Assembly: GCF_001880325.1 (NCBI RefSeq)
Contig: NZ_CP016313.1
Span: forward strand, 248,001 to 312,000
DNA: 64,000 nucleotides
Direction of reading: 5' to 3'
Source of the DNA: Thermus brockianus
Lineage (GTDB): Bacteria; Deinococcota; Deinococci; Deinococcales; Thermaceae
Shown: positions 24,016-31,232 of the stretch, piece after piece
Numbering within the stretch: position 1 is the stretch's first letter
Layout of the letters: each line of letters starts with the position of its first letter
Made by a program: the position numbers and the translations under genes
The notes under the pieces: model-generated
What the model was told of the DNA's origin: nothing
Seen by the model: only the letters and a program-made list of their open reading frames with translations
Database searches by the model: none

Positions 24016-24048
24016 CGTAATGATAATACATTCTCAGTTTCTTGTCAA
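24016..24048 (-). promoter_or_regulatory. Promoter with Zur-like palindrome, DsrE-CobW operon
   Basis: Minus strand: TTGACA (24043-24048), 17 nt, TATCAT (24020-24025). A 20-bp imperfect palindrome, 7-6-7, covers the -10 box (24016-24035; on the plus strand CGTAATG, six bases, CATTCTC). Its right half CATTCTC is nearly the same as CAATCTC of the operator at 27782-27801. A Fur/Zur-type repressor bound here would block RNA polymerase. Confidence 0.6.
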
Positions 24049-24059
24049 GGAGCGCAAAA

Positions 24060-24083
24060 GGCCCCGGCCTCGAGGCCGGGGCC
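24060..24083 (-). terminator. Intrinsic terminator of the zinc operon
   Basis: A perfect 24-nt GC palindrome (arms GGCCCCGGCC and GGCCGGGGCC, TCGA centre) followed on the minus strand by TTTTGC. It lies 16 bp after the aztD stop and ahead of the DsrE promoter, so it separates the two minus-strand operons. Confidence 0.8.
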
Positions 24084-24099
24084 GGAAGGGAAACCCTAG

Positions 24100-25257
24100 C
24101 TAGTGCTTCATCCCCTCCACCTCAAAGAGGGCCAGGAAGAGGGGAGCACCCCCCACCTTCAGGCGGGCCGCTACCTCCCACTCCTCCAGGTCCACCCGGA
24201 CCACCTCGCCCCGGCCGGGGTCCGCCAGGTAGGCCACCCCGTGGCCTAGGGCGAGGCCCGGAGCGGTGTCCGTGGGAGGGATGGCCTCCAGCGTCCCCAC
24301 CACCTGGCGCCCCACCGGGTCCACTTTGTGGAAGCGCCCGTCAGCGGTGAGGACGTAGAGGGACCTCCCTTCCAGGTCAAAGGCAAAGCGCAGGGGACGG
24401 GCGGGCAAGGAGGGGGTCTCCATCCCCCCCTCACCGGGCTTCAAAAAGGCGAGGCCCTGGCCAAAGTTCCCCACAAAGACCCCCGCCTTAGGGTGCGCGG
24501 CCAGGGTGCCCACCCGGACCCCTTGGGGGCTTCCCGGAGGGTTCGCCACCTTCCGCCCTACAAACCCCTGGCCCCTGCGCTCCACTAGGAGCACCCCATC
24601 GGCGCAACCGAAGGCGGCCACGTCCTCGAGGACCGCCGCGCCGTGGAGCCGGGGGCAAGCCTCGGGGAGGATTAGGGCCCGGCGGCCCTCCAAGGTGTAG
24701 ACCTCCACCCGCCCCGCCTCCATCAAACCCACCAGGAGCGCATTCCCCCACACCACAGGGGCCCCGTGGTCCGTCCCTCCCGTGGCCGTGAGCCTGGGGG
24801 TGAAGTCCAGGCCCAGCCGCCTCAGGTCAAAGAGGGCCACGGTGCCGTCCCCATCGTGGAAAACCGCCAGGAAATCCCCGTGGGCGAAGTTGTGGGTGGG
24901 CTTGGGCCCGGTACGCAGGGTGGCGGCCACGTAGGGGTTCTCCTCCTTCACGTCCTGGTGGTCGCCGTGGTCCTCGAGGCGGAAACCCCCGAAGAGGAAG
25001 CTCACCGCTCCCGCCTCCCGGTGCACGGCAAGGGCATACTGCCCGCCCGGCAGGGGGTAGAGGCGGGCGGGCGACGGCACGGTGAAGCGGCCGAGCTCCC
25101 TCCCTTCCTCGTCCAGGATGCGCACCACGGCCTCCTTGGCGTCCGCCACCGCCAATCTGCGGAATAGGCCTTCGCCGTGCTCCTCGGCGTGCCCATGCTC
25201 CCCATGGGCCAGGGCGAGACCCAAAGCCAACACCAACCAACTAACCTTTCCTCGCAT
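24100..25257 (-). CDS. AztD-like zinc metallochaperone, periplasmic beta-propeller
   Basis: 385 residues from ATG 25257 (GGGAGGG upstream). Signal peptide GKVSWLVLALGLALAHG is followed by a His-rich mature N-terminus (HGEHGHAEEHGEG), as in AztD proteins, where it binds zinc. The rest is a beta-propeller-like repeat pattern with further candidate ligands (GGFRLEDHGDHQD, NFAHGDF, GTDHGAP, PRLHGAA). AztD hands zinc to the ABC binding protein AztC; the adjacent upstream gene is such a binding protein. Last gene of the operon, followed by a terminator. Confidence 0.82.
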   Translation of the reverse strand: MRGKVSWLVLALGLALAHGEHGHAEEHGEGLFRRLAVADAKEAVVRILDEEGRELGRFTVPSPARLYPLPGGQYALAVHREAGAVSFLFGGFRLEDHGDHQDVKEENPYVAATLRTGPKPTHNFAHGDFLAVFHDGDGTVALFDLRRLGLDFTPRLTATGGTDHGAPVVWGNALLVGLMEAGRVEVYTLEGRRALILPEACPRLHGAAVLEDVAAFGCADGVLLVERRGQGFVGRKVANPPGSPQGVRVGTLAAHPKAGVFVGNFGQGLAFLKPGEGGMETPSLPARPLRFAFDLEGRSLYVLTADGRFHKVDPVGRQVVGTLEAIPPTDTAPGLALGHGVAYLADPGRGEVVRVDLEEWEVAARLKVGGAPLFLALFEVEGMKH

Positions 25258-25291
25258 GCGTACCCTCCCTTCCCTAAGGCCCCAAGGGCCT

Positions 25292-26155
25292 TTAAGGACG
25301 TTCATGGCACAAAGCCCTCCGGTTCCACCGGAGAAGGTCCAGATAGGTGGGGACCCTCCGGTCCAGGGCATCGGTGTACAGGACCACCAACCGGGCCCGG
25401 AGCTCCTCTGCCAGCCGGCGCATGGGAGCGGGGTCCAGCTGGGGCTCCGCCACCACCAGGTCCACCCCTTTCCCCTCCGCCTCCTTCAGGAGAACGAGGC
25501 GCTCGCGGACGCTCCCCTCCTGCCCGTGGGCGTCCCGCAGGGCCCCCACCACCTCCAGGCCGTAACGCCGGGCCAGGTAGGAGAGGGAGAGGTGGCTTAC
25601 CACGAGCCTCAGGCGCCTACCCTTCAGGCAGGCGGTGAGGGCCTCGTCCTCCCGCTCCACCGCTTGTCGGAAGGCCTCGAGGTTCCTCTGGTACACCCCT
25701 TTCCCCTCAGGGTCCAGACGGGCAAGCTCGCTGGCGATTCGCCCGGCGTAGCGCAAGGCGTAAGCGGGGTCCAGCCACAGGTGAGGGTCGCAGTCCCCGT
25801 GGAGGTGGACCCCCTTTTCCCGGAGTCCCAGGAGGCCGCAGATGGGATCGGGCATCCCTGGGGCGAGCTCCACCACCCTGGCCCCCGGGGGCAGGAGGGA
25901 CCTGAGCCGTGGCAGGTAAGGCTCCAGGCCTAGGCCATTGGCGAAAAGGACCCGCACCCCGGCGAGCTGCCGAGCGGTGGAAGGCCGGAGGTCAAAGGCG
26001 TGGGGGTCAGCCCCGGGAGGCACCACGCTTTCCACCCAGACCCTCTTCCCCCCAACCTGGCGGACCAGGTCTGCCAGGACGCTGGTGGTGGCTGCCACCT
26101 GGAGCTGGGCCAGGGCGGCGGCGGCAAAAAGGCTAAGGGCAAGGAGCCTTTTCAC
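25292..26155 (-). CDS. Zinc/manganese ABC transporter substrate-binding protein (ZnuA/AztC type)
   Basis: 287 residues. Signal peptide KRLLALSLFAAAALAQ, then LQVAATTSVLADLVRQVGG, the cluster A-I N-terminus. Metal ligands by position: His in GADPHAFDLRPS, HLWLDP, His in VVSHLSLSYLARRYGL, and a late Asp/Glu region (VLYTDAL). There is a short His/Asp loop (GVHLHGDCDPH) where ZnuA proteins carry a His-rich loop. It captures Zn2+ for a ZnuBC-type transporter, whose membrane and ATPase genes are not in this window. Starts at GTG 26155 overlapping the preceding stop. Confidence 0.9.
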   Translation of the reverse strand: MKRLLALSLFAAAALAQLQVAATTSVLADLVRQVGGKRVWVESVVPPGADPHAFDLRPSTARQLAGVRVLFANGLGLEPYLPRLRSLLPPGARVVELAPGMPDPICGLLGLREKGVHLHGDCDPHLWLDPAYALRYAGRIASELARLDPEGKGVYQRNLEAFRQAVEREDEALTACLKGRRLRLVVSHLSLSYLARRYGLEVVGALRDAHGQEGSVRERLVLLKEAEGKGVDLVVAEPQLDPAPMRRLAEELRARLVVLYTDALDRRVPTYLDLLRWNRRALCHERP

Positions 26156-26595
26156 GGGGTGCCCTCCTTCCCGGAGGCCCCTTCAACCGCGGCCCAAAGG
26201 GCCTTCCAGTCCTTTAGATGGCGGCGGGCAAGGGGAGGAAGGTGGCGCAGGAGGCGCTCCCGCCCCTCCCCCCGGAGGGCCCGCACCCTCGCCTCGTGGT
26301 CCTGGAGGAAGGGGAGGTAGTGGGTTAGGCCCTCCCCAAAGGGCAGGGGCTCGGCCTGGGGGGCCACCTCCGGGGCATAGGGGGGGATGGGCACCCGGTA
26401 GAACCGCTCCTTGGGCCTGAGGTAGAGGACCCCCCGGTACCAAAGCCCCGTGGAGTGGAGCACCGCCTCCTCCCCCAGGTAGAGGCTGGAGCCCACCCCC
26501 TGGGGGTGAGGGGCTTTCCGGTAGCCCAGGGCCTCCAGGAGGCCATGGGCCGCATCCACCCCCAGGAGGTACATGAAGACGGGCATGGGGTTCAT
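26152..26595 (-). CDS. Unrecognised 147-residue protein of the zinc operon
   Basis: I do not recognise this protein. It begins MNPMPVFMYLLGVDAAHGLLEALGY, has no clear signal peptide, and contains aromatic and Arg-rich segments (LWYRGVLYLRPKERFYRVPIPPY) and a basic helical C-terminus (ERLLRHLPPLARRHLKDWKALW). Its ATG overlaps the inferred natural stop of the AztD-like gene (ATGA) and its stop overlaps the GTG of the ZnuA-like gene, so it is a coupled member of the operon and presumably has a role in zinc acquisition. Cellular location unclear. Confidence 0.75.
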   Translation of the reverse strand: MNPMPVFMYLLGVDAAHGLLEALGYRKAPHPQGVGSSLYLGEEAVLHSTGLWYRGVLYLRPKERFYRVPIPPYAPEVAPQAEPLPFGEGLTHYLPFLQDHEARVRALRGEGRERLLRHLPPLARRHLKDWKALWAAVEGASGKEGTP

Positions 26596-27763
26596 GGCCG
26601 CACCAGGACGGCCGGGTGGGGTTACCCCCCGTGCGCAGGTAGCGCACCACCCGGCCCCTCTCCACGTCCACCTCGGCGAGGAGGCCCATGTGGGGCAGGC
26701 TCACGTAGAGGAGGCCCCGTTCGGGCCAGGGAGCGAGGTCTGGGTAGATGGCGCCCCCGGTATCCTCGTCCATCTCCGGGAAAGGTCTGGAAACCCGGAT
26801 CTCCCTAAGGAGTTTCCCGTCACGGGCTTCCCGCACCTGGAGCCGCCCGTCCGTGAGGAGGACGTAAAGCCGCTTGCCGTCGGCCTTTCCCCGGACAAAG
26901 ACCCCGCCCAGGGGAATGGGGGTAAGGCTAGGGACCACGGGGTCTAGGCGCTGCAGGTGGGCCACCCGGTCGGAATACCCGAAAAAGACCCCATCCCCCT
27001 CCAGGAAGGCCCCTATCCGCTCCCCCGCAGGGTAGGCCAGGCGGGTAAGCTCCTTGCCTCCCTCCAGCACCAGGACGTCCCTCGCGCAGGCGAAAAAGCT
27101 CCGGCCCGTCTCCCCATGGAATGCCTCCCCGTGTTGCACAGGGCAGGAGAAGCGGCCCCTTTCGTTCCGAAGGTCCCGGTCCAGGAGGACCACCTGCCCC
27201 CGGGCCAAGAGGGTCAGGTAGGTACCCTCCGGGGCCTCCACCACGTGGTAGTGGTCGGAGTTGGGGAGCCTCAGGGTCTCCGGCTGGAAGGCCGCCTTCG
27301 GGTCCAAGGCCTCCTCATCAAAACGGAAGGCCAAGGCATCCCGCTCGGCAAAGGCCAGGAGCCTACCCCCCAGGGTGTAGGCCTCCGCGCCGTGGCCGAT
27401 GTTCCACTCCCGCCCTAGGAGAAGGCTTTTGGCGATCACGGGCCGGCTCCAACGCCCCTCCTCCTTGCCCGTCCAGACCACGGTGAGCCACTGCCGATCC
27501 ACATCCCTCCCCCGGGACACCAGGAGGTAGCGGCCCGATGGGGTGGCCACCAGGCTCATCCCCCTTGGGGGAAGGCTCAGTTCCGCCACCACCTGGCCCT
27601 GGGGCAGGTCCACGGCCACGAGCCGGCTGTACCCCGGGCGGTTGTCCAGGGCGAAGAGGCGGGCCTCGAGGGGGAAGGCCTCCTCCCTCTCGGGCACCGC
27701 GCCGTGGGCCATGGCCAAGGCCAGCAAGAACCCAACCGTTCCCCAAAACCCTCGCACGCCCAT
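26592..27763 (-). pseudogene. Second AztD-like protein, frameshifted near its last codons
   Basis: Signal peptide GFWGTVGFLLALAMAHG, then a beta-propeller-like protein resembling the AztD-like protein at 24100, with candidate metal ligands (NIGHGAEAY, SDHYHVVEA, VQHGEAFHGETG). Homology runs to LRTGGNPTRP. There the frame slips near 26611: restoring it gives VLVRP and a TGA (26592-26594) overlapping the ATG of the next gene, exactly the coupling seen elsewhere in the operon. Without the correction the frame continues 130 Pro/Gly-rich codons as a shadow of the next two genes. Either a sequencing error or a recent frameshift affecting only the last residues; function may persist. Confidence 0.72.
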
Positions 27764-27781
27764 GGTTCTCCTCCCGTAAAA

Positions 27782-27811
27782 GATATTGAAAGTGCAATCT
27801 CAAAAAGTCAA
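27782..27811 (-). promoter_or_regulatory. Promoter with Zur-like palindrome, aztD-znuA operon
   Basis: Minus strand: TTGACT (27806-27811), then CAATAT (27783-27788) at 17-nt spacing. The region is covered by a 20-bp palindrome with one mismatch (plus strand GATATTG, six bases, CAATCTC; 27782-27801). The layout and half-site match the operator of the DsrE-CobW operon. GGGAGGAG precedes ATG 27763. Confidence 0.6.
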
Positions 27812-27823
27812 GCCCAAGCAAAA

Positions 27824-27844
27824 CCCGCCCCTTCCCGGGGCGGG
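27824..27844 (-). terminator. Intrinsic terminator of phoA
   Basis: Eight-base-pair arms CCCGCCCC and GGGGCGGG with a five-base loop, followed on the minus strand by TTTTGC. It lies about 20 bp after the phoA stop and insulates the zinc operon from phoA read-through. Confidence 0.78.
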
Positions 27845-27864
27845 CGGAAGGAGGAGCCAAGGTC

Positions 27865-29370
27865 CTAGGCCCAGACGTCCTCCGGGTGGCGCACGGCCTG
27901 GGGACGCGTCTTGAGGATTTCCAAGGCTTCTTCTTCGCTCATCACGGGGTTCTGGTAGCGGATCCCCAAGGCCTCCCCCATGAGGCGGAAGACGTGGGTG
28001 TTGTCCACAAGGCCCAGGCTCACCAGGCGGAGGCCCTGGCCGTAAAGGGTAAGAACCACGGGGCTCGCCGTGTGCTGGCCCGAGCTGTAGCCGATGTTGG
28101 GCCGGTCGGGCTTGCTGGCGTTCCGTTGCACCATGGCCCAGGCCATGGTGTTGTCCGGCTGTACCCCTTGGCGCACGCCCTCGGGCCAGTAGATCCGCTC
28201 CCGGATGGCCCGCACCACCCGCTCCGCCTCCTCATCGGTGAGGACCACGCCCTTCATGGTCCGGTAGGCCTCCTTCACCTGGGCGGCGTCGGGGCTATTC
28301 CCCAAAAGGCGGCGCATGTGCTCAAAGCTCGCCTTCTGGGCCTCGAGGAGGTCAATCCCGGCGGAGCTCTCCAGGTAGCTCCGGCCCGCCCCATAAAGTC
28401 CCCCGACCCCGGTGGCGTGGTCGGACGCCAGGAGGAGAAGGGTGTCGGGGTTGCGGTCCACGAAGGCGGTGAGGAGTTCTAGGGTCTCGTCGGCGGCCAG
28501 GACGTCCCAAAGGGTGGCGGCGGGGTCGTTGAGGTGGTTGGCGTGGTCAATCCGGCCCGCCTCCACCTGGAGCACGAAGCCGTTGCGGTAGGAGGCTAGC
28601 CGGGGCAAAGCAGCCTGCACCATCTCCTTGAGGCTCGGCACCCTCACCCCCTGGAAGCGGCGGTCCACCTCGTAGGGGACGTGGCTGTCGGAAAAGACCC
28701 CAAGGAGCTTGCTGGCGTTGCTGCGGGCAAGCTCCTCGGGGGTACGCACCACCCCGTAGCCCGCCTGGGCAAAGGCGGCGTAGAGGTCCTTCTTGTCCTG
28801 GCGCCTTTCCGGGTTGAAGAACCGGTCCCCCCCGCCCAGGTAAACCTCAGCCCCGAACTCCAGGTACTGCTCAGCGATCCGCTCCTCCGCGTTGCGGTCG
28901 GGATTGGAGATCACAAACCCCGCGGGCGTGGCGTGGGTGATGGTGGTGGTGGTGAGGAGGCCCACCGCCTTTCCCACCTCCTTGGCGGCGGCGAAGAAGG
29001 GCTTCAGGGGGGTACCATCGGCGTGGATGGCGAGGCCCCCGTTCACAGTCTTCACGCCGCAGGACATGGCGTTGGCCGCGGCGCTGGACTCGGTGACGTA
29101 GCTCGTGAGGCTGTAGGTGTTCACCTGGCCGCTAGGGTAGCGGGCAAGAAGCCTCTCCAAGGCGAGAACCCGCCCCTGGCGCCGCCTGGCGTAGGCCTGG
29201 GCCACGGCGTAGTCCTCCCAGGAAAACCCGTCGTAGACGAAGACGATGAGGTTCCGGTACCGCCGCCCTAGGGAGGGGGTGTTCTGAGGGGCGCCTTGGG
29301 CTACCCCCTTGGGCAGGAAGGCAAGGGCGCCGGCAACGAGGCCGCCTTTCAACAGTTCACGGCGTTTCAC
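27865..29370 (-). CDS. phoA: Alkaline phosphatase, Tat-exported
   Basis: 501 residues from GTG 29370 (GGAGGTGG upstream), the same length as reported for Thermus alkaline phosphatases. The N-terminus KRRELLKGGLVAGALAFLP is a twin-arginine signal. Active-site features: first metal Asp in VFVYDGF, nucleophilic Ser region SYVTESSAAANAMSCG, HATPAGF, EAGRIDHANHLND (metal ligands), LLASDHATG and SSGQHTAS. It hydrolyses phosphomonoesters outside the cytoplasm. Divergent from an Ugp-like importer and preceded by a Pho-box-like element, so it should be induced by phosphate starvation. Confidence 0.94.
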   Translation of the reverse strand: MKRRELLKGGLVAGALAFLPKGVAQGAPQNTPSLGRRYRNLIVFVYDGFSWEDYAVAQAYARRRQGRVLALERLLARYPSGQVNTYSLTSYVTESSAAANAMSCGVKTVNGGLAIHADGTPLKPFFAAAKEVGKAVGLLTTTTITHATPAGFVISNPDRNAEERIAEQYLEFGAEVYLGGGDRFFNPERRQDKKDLYAAFAQAGYGVVRTPEELARSNASKLLGVFSDSHVPYEVDRRFQGVRVPSLKEMVQAALPRLASYRNGFVLQVEAGRIDHANHLNDPAATLWDVLAADETLELLTAFVDRNPDTLLLLASDHATGVGGLYGAGRSYLESSAGIDLLEAQKASFEHMRRLLGNSPDAAQVKEAYRTMKGVVLTDEEAERVVRAIRERIYWPEGVRQGVQPDNTMAWAMVQRNASKPDRPNIGYSSGQHTASPVVLTLYGQGLRLVSLGLVDNTHVFRLMGEALGIRYQNPVMSEEEALEILKTRPQAVRHPEDVWA

Positions 29371-29391
29371 CGCATACCACCTCCGGGATTC

Positions 29392-29423
29392 AGGGTAAGC
29401 CGGTTTTTTCAGGAGAACGTCAT
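29392..29423 (-). promoter_or_regulatory. Pho-box-like promoter of phoA
   Basis: Minus strand: ATGACG (29418-29423) and CTGAAA (29407-29412) start 11 bp apart; 9 nt then TACCCT (29392-29397). Transcription should begin near 29385, leaving a leader with GGAGGTGG before GTG 29370. The repeats are the least conserved of the four copies but spacing is identical. Confidence 0.6.
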
Positions 29424-29518
29424 GCCTAGCCCAAAGATGGCTCTTCCAAGGCCTGCTTCCGGCCCTTGGCCACCCCCGCGAGGACGGAGGGGGATTCCTT
29501 GGGCGAGCCCAGGCTAAG

Positions 29519-29550
29519 CTGACCTTTCCTTGACACGATGGGCCTAAACT
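29519..29550 (+). promoter_or_regulatory. Pho-box-like promoter of the Ugp-like operon
   Basis: CTGACC (29519-29524) and TTGACA (29530-29535) start 11 bp apart; 9 nt then TAAACT (29545-29550). Predicted transcription start near 29557, only about four bases before ATG 29561, so the mRNA is nearly leaderless. TTGACA here is not at a sigma-A -35 distance, which supports an activator-replaced -35. Confidence 0.68.
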
Positions 29551-29560
29551 ACCCCGCAGA

Positions 29561-30370
29561 ATGAAGGGTCCATGGGTCTTCCTCCTACTCCTTCCCACCC
29601 TAGCCTTTCTGGTGGTCTTCACCTACCTCCCCTTGGCAGTGGCGGCCAAGGAAGGGATCCCCGCCCTTCCCCAGCTACTCTCCCCGGAGAACCTAAACGC
29701 TCTCCGGGTTACTGCCCTTTACACGCTCCTCACAGCCCCCCTGTCCGTGGCCTTGGGCCTTCTTGCGGCGGTAGCGGTAGAAGGCCACGGCCGGTTGAGG
29801 TTACTCGCCCGCCTACTCATCTTTCACCCCGTCATCCTACCCACAGTGGGCTTTGCCGCCGTCTTCCTCTACCTGCTCAATCCCCTGGGCCCACTCCGCA
29901 ACGTCCTCCAGGCGGCGGGGTTCCCAAACCCCCTAGGGGAACCCCTTAGCGCCTTCCTGAGCGTGGTCCTCGTGGGTGTCCTGAAGGATGCGGGTTTTTA
30001 CATGCTCTACTACTTGGCTGGGCTCCAATCCATTCCCAAGGAACTCATCGAAGCTGCGCGGGTAGACGGCGCTGGCCGGATCGTCACTTTCCTGCGGGTC
30101 TCCCTGCCCCTCCTTTCCCCCACCACCTTCTTCGTGGGGGTAATGGCCGTGCTGGGGGCTTTGCGGAACGTGGACCACATCTTCGTGCTCACCAAAGGAG
30201 GTCCCCTGGGCGCCACGGACCACCTCCTCTACCGGATCTACATCCTGGGCTTTGAGTACTTTGACTTTTCCCAAGCGGCAGCCTTGAGCCTCGTCCTGTT
30301 TACCGCTCTCACCCTCCTTGCCCTCACCGCCCTGCCCCGCTTGGAAAGGGGAGTGTACTATGACGCTTAG
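29561..30370 (+). CDS. ABC importer permease, UgpA-like
   Basis: 269 residues, six predicted helices, beginning GPWVFLLLLPTLAFLVVFTYLPLAVA. The EAA loop is KELIEAARVDGAGRIVTFLRVSLPLLSP. Late TKGGPLGATDHLLYRIY is typical of sugar/glycerol-3-phosphate permeases of family 1. Placed between phoA and a glycerol facilitator, and under a Pho-box-like promoter, the best guess is glycerol-3-phosphate or glycerophosphodiester uptake. Overlaps the next permease gene by 11 bp. Unlike typical ugpA (about 295 residues) it is short at the N-terminus. Confidence 0.88.
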   Translation: MKGPWVFLLLLPTLAFLVVFTYLPLAVAAKEGIPALPQLLSPENLNALRVTALYTLLTAPLSVALGLLAAVAVEGHGRLRLLARLLIFHPVILPTVGFAAVFLYLLNPLGPLRNVLQAAGFPNPLGEPLSAFLSVVLVGVLKDAGFYMLYYLAGLQSIPKELIEAARVDGAGRIVTFLRVSLPLLSPTTFFVGVMAVLGALRNVDHIFVLTKGGPLGATDHLLYRIYILGFEYFDFSQAAALSLVLFTALTLLALTALPRLERGVYYDA

Positions 30371-31217
30371 CTCCGAACGCCCCAAGCCCCTGCTTCGTCG
30401 CATAGGACGGGTCTCGTGGAGGGGTGCGCGCCAACTGCCCGCCCTCCTTTTCGCCCTGCCCTACGCCTTCATCGTGGGGTACAGCCTCGTGGCCGCCATT
30501 ACCCCTACGGCGGATCTCCATCGGGGTGAGATCGGCAGGTTCACCTTGGAAAACTTCGCCCTCGCCTGGAGCTCCGCCGACTTTCCCCGCCTCTACCTCA
30601 ACACTCTGATCTTCACCCTGGGCCTTCTCCTGGTGCAGGTTTTCACAGTGACCATGGCTGGCTTTGCCCTTGCCCACCTGAAGGGGCAGGGGAAAGACGC
30701 CCTCTTCTACCTGATCCTCTTCCAGCTTTTCCTCCCAGCCTCCGCCCTTATCCTGCCCAACTACATCCTCGTAGAGAGGATGGGCCTAGCCGACACCCTG
30801 ACCGCCCTAGCCCTACCCTACGTCGCCTCGGCCACGGGGGCCTTTCTCTTGCGCCAAGGTTTCCTGCAGGTACCTAAGGAACTCGTGGAAGCCGCCTACG
30901 TGGACGGAGCCACGCCATGGCAGGTCCTATGGCGGGTACTCTTGCCCTTAGTCCGTCCTCAGCTCGCCGCTTTCGCCCTGGTCAGCCTAGTCTATCATTG
31001 GAACGAGTTTCTTTGGCCCCTGGTGATCATCCAAAGCCCCGAAAAGCGCGTGCTCTCCCTGGGTTTTGCCAGCTTTGCCCGCTCTGCCGAGAGCGGGATG
31101 GAGTGGGGCCTCATCGCCGCCGGGGCCCTGCTGGTGGCCCTACCCATGGTTGTGGTCTTCCTGCTCTTCCAGCGGAGCTTCATGGAAGCCTTTGCCCGAA
31201 GTGGCCTAAAGGGGTAA
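30360..31217 (+). CDS. ABC importer permease, UgpE-like
   Basis: 285 residues; ATG 30360 overlaps the upstream gene. Six predicted helices starting at LPALLFALPYAFIVGYSLVAAITP; EAA loop KELVEAAYVDGATPWQVLWRVLLPLVRP; YHWNEFLWPLVII is a conserved family segment. It pairs with the preceding permease. No ATPase (ugpC) gene follows; a shared ATPase elsewhere is required. Confidence 0.9.
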   Translation: MTLSSERPKPLLRRIGRVSWRGARQLPALLFALPYAFIVGYSLVAAITPTADLHRGEIGRFTLENFALAWSSADFPRLYLNTLIFTLGLLLVQVFTVTMAGFALAHLKGQGKDALFYLILFQLFLPASALILPNYILVERMGLADTLTALALPYVASATGAFLLRQGFLQVPKELVEAAYVDGATPWQVLWRVLLPLVRPQLAAFALVSLVYHWNEFLWPLVIIQSPEKRVLSLGFASFARSAESGMEWGLIAAGALLVALPMVVVFLLFQRSFMEAFARSGLKG

Positions 31218-31232
31218 GGAGGTGAAGTAGGG

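Noticed and set aside
26183-26591. Pro/Gly-rich C-terminal 130 residues of the apparent 526-residue AztD-like protein
   Set aside because: Out-of-frame shadow of two real genes created by a frameshift near 26611.
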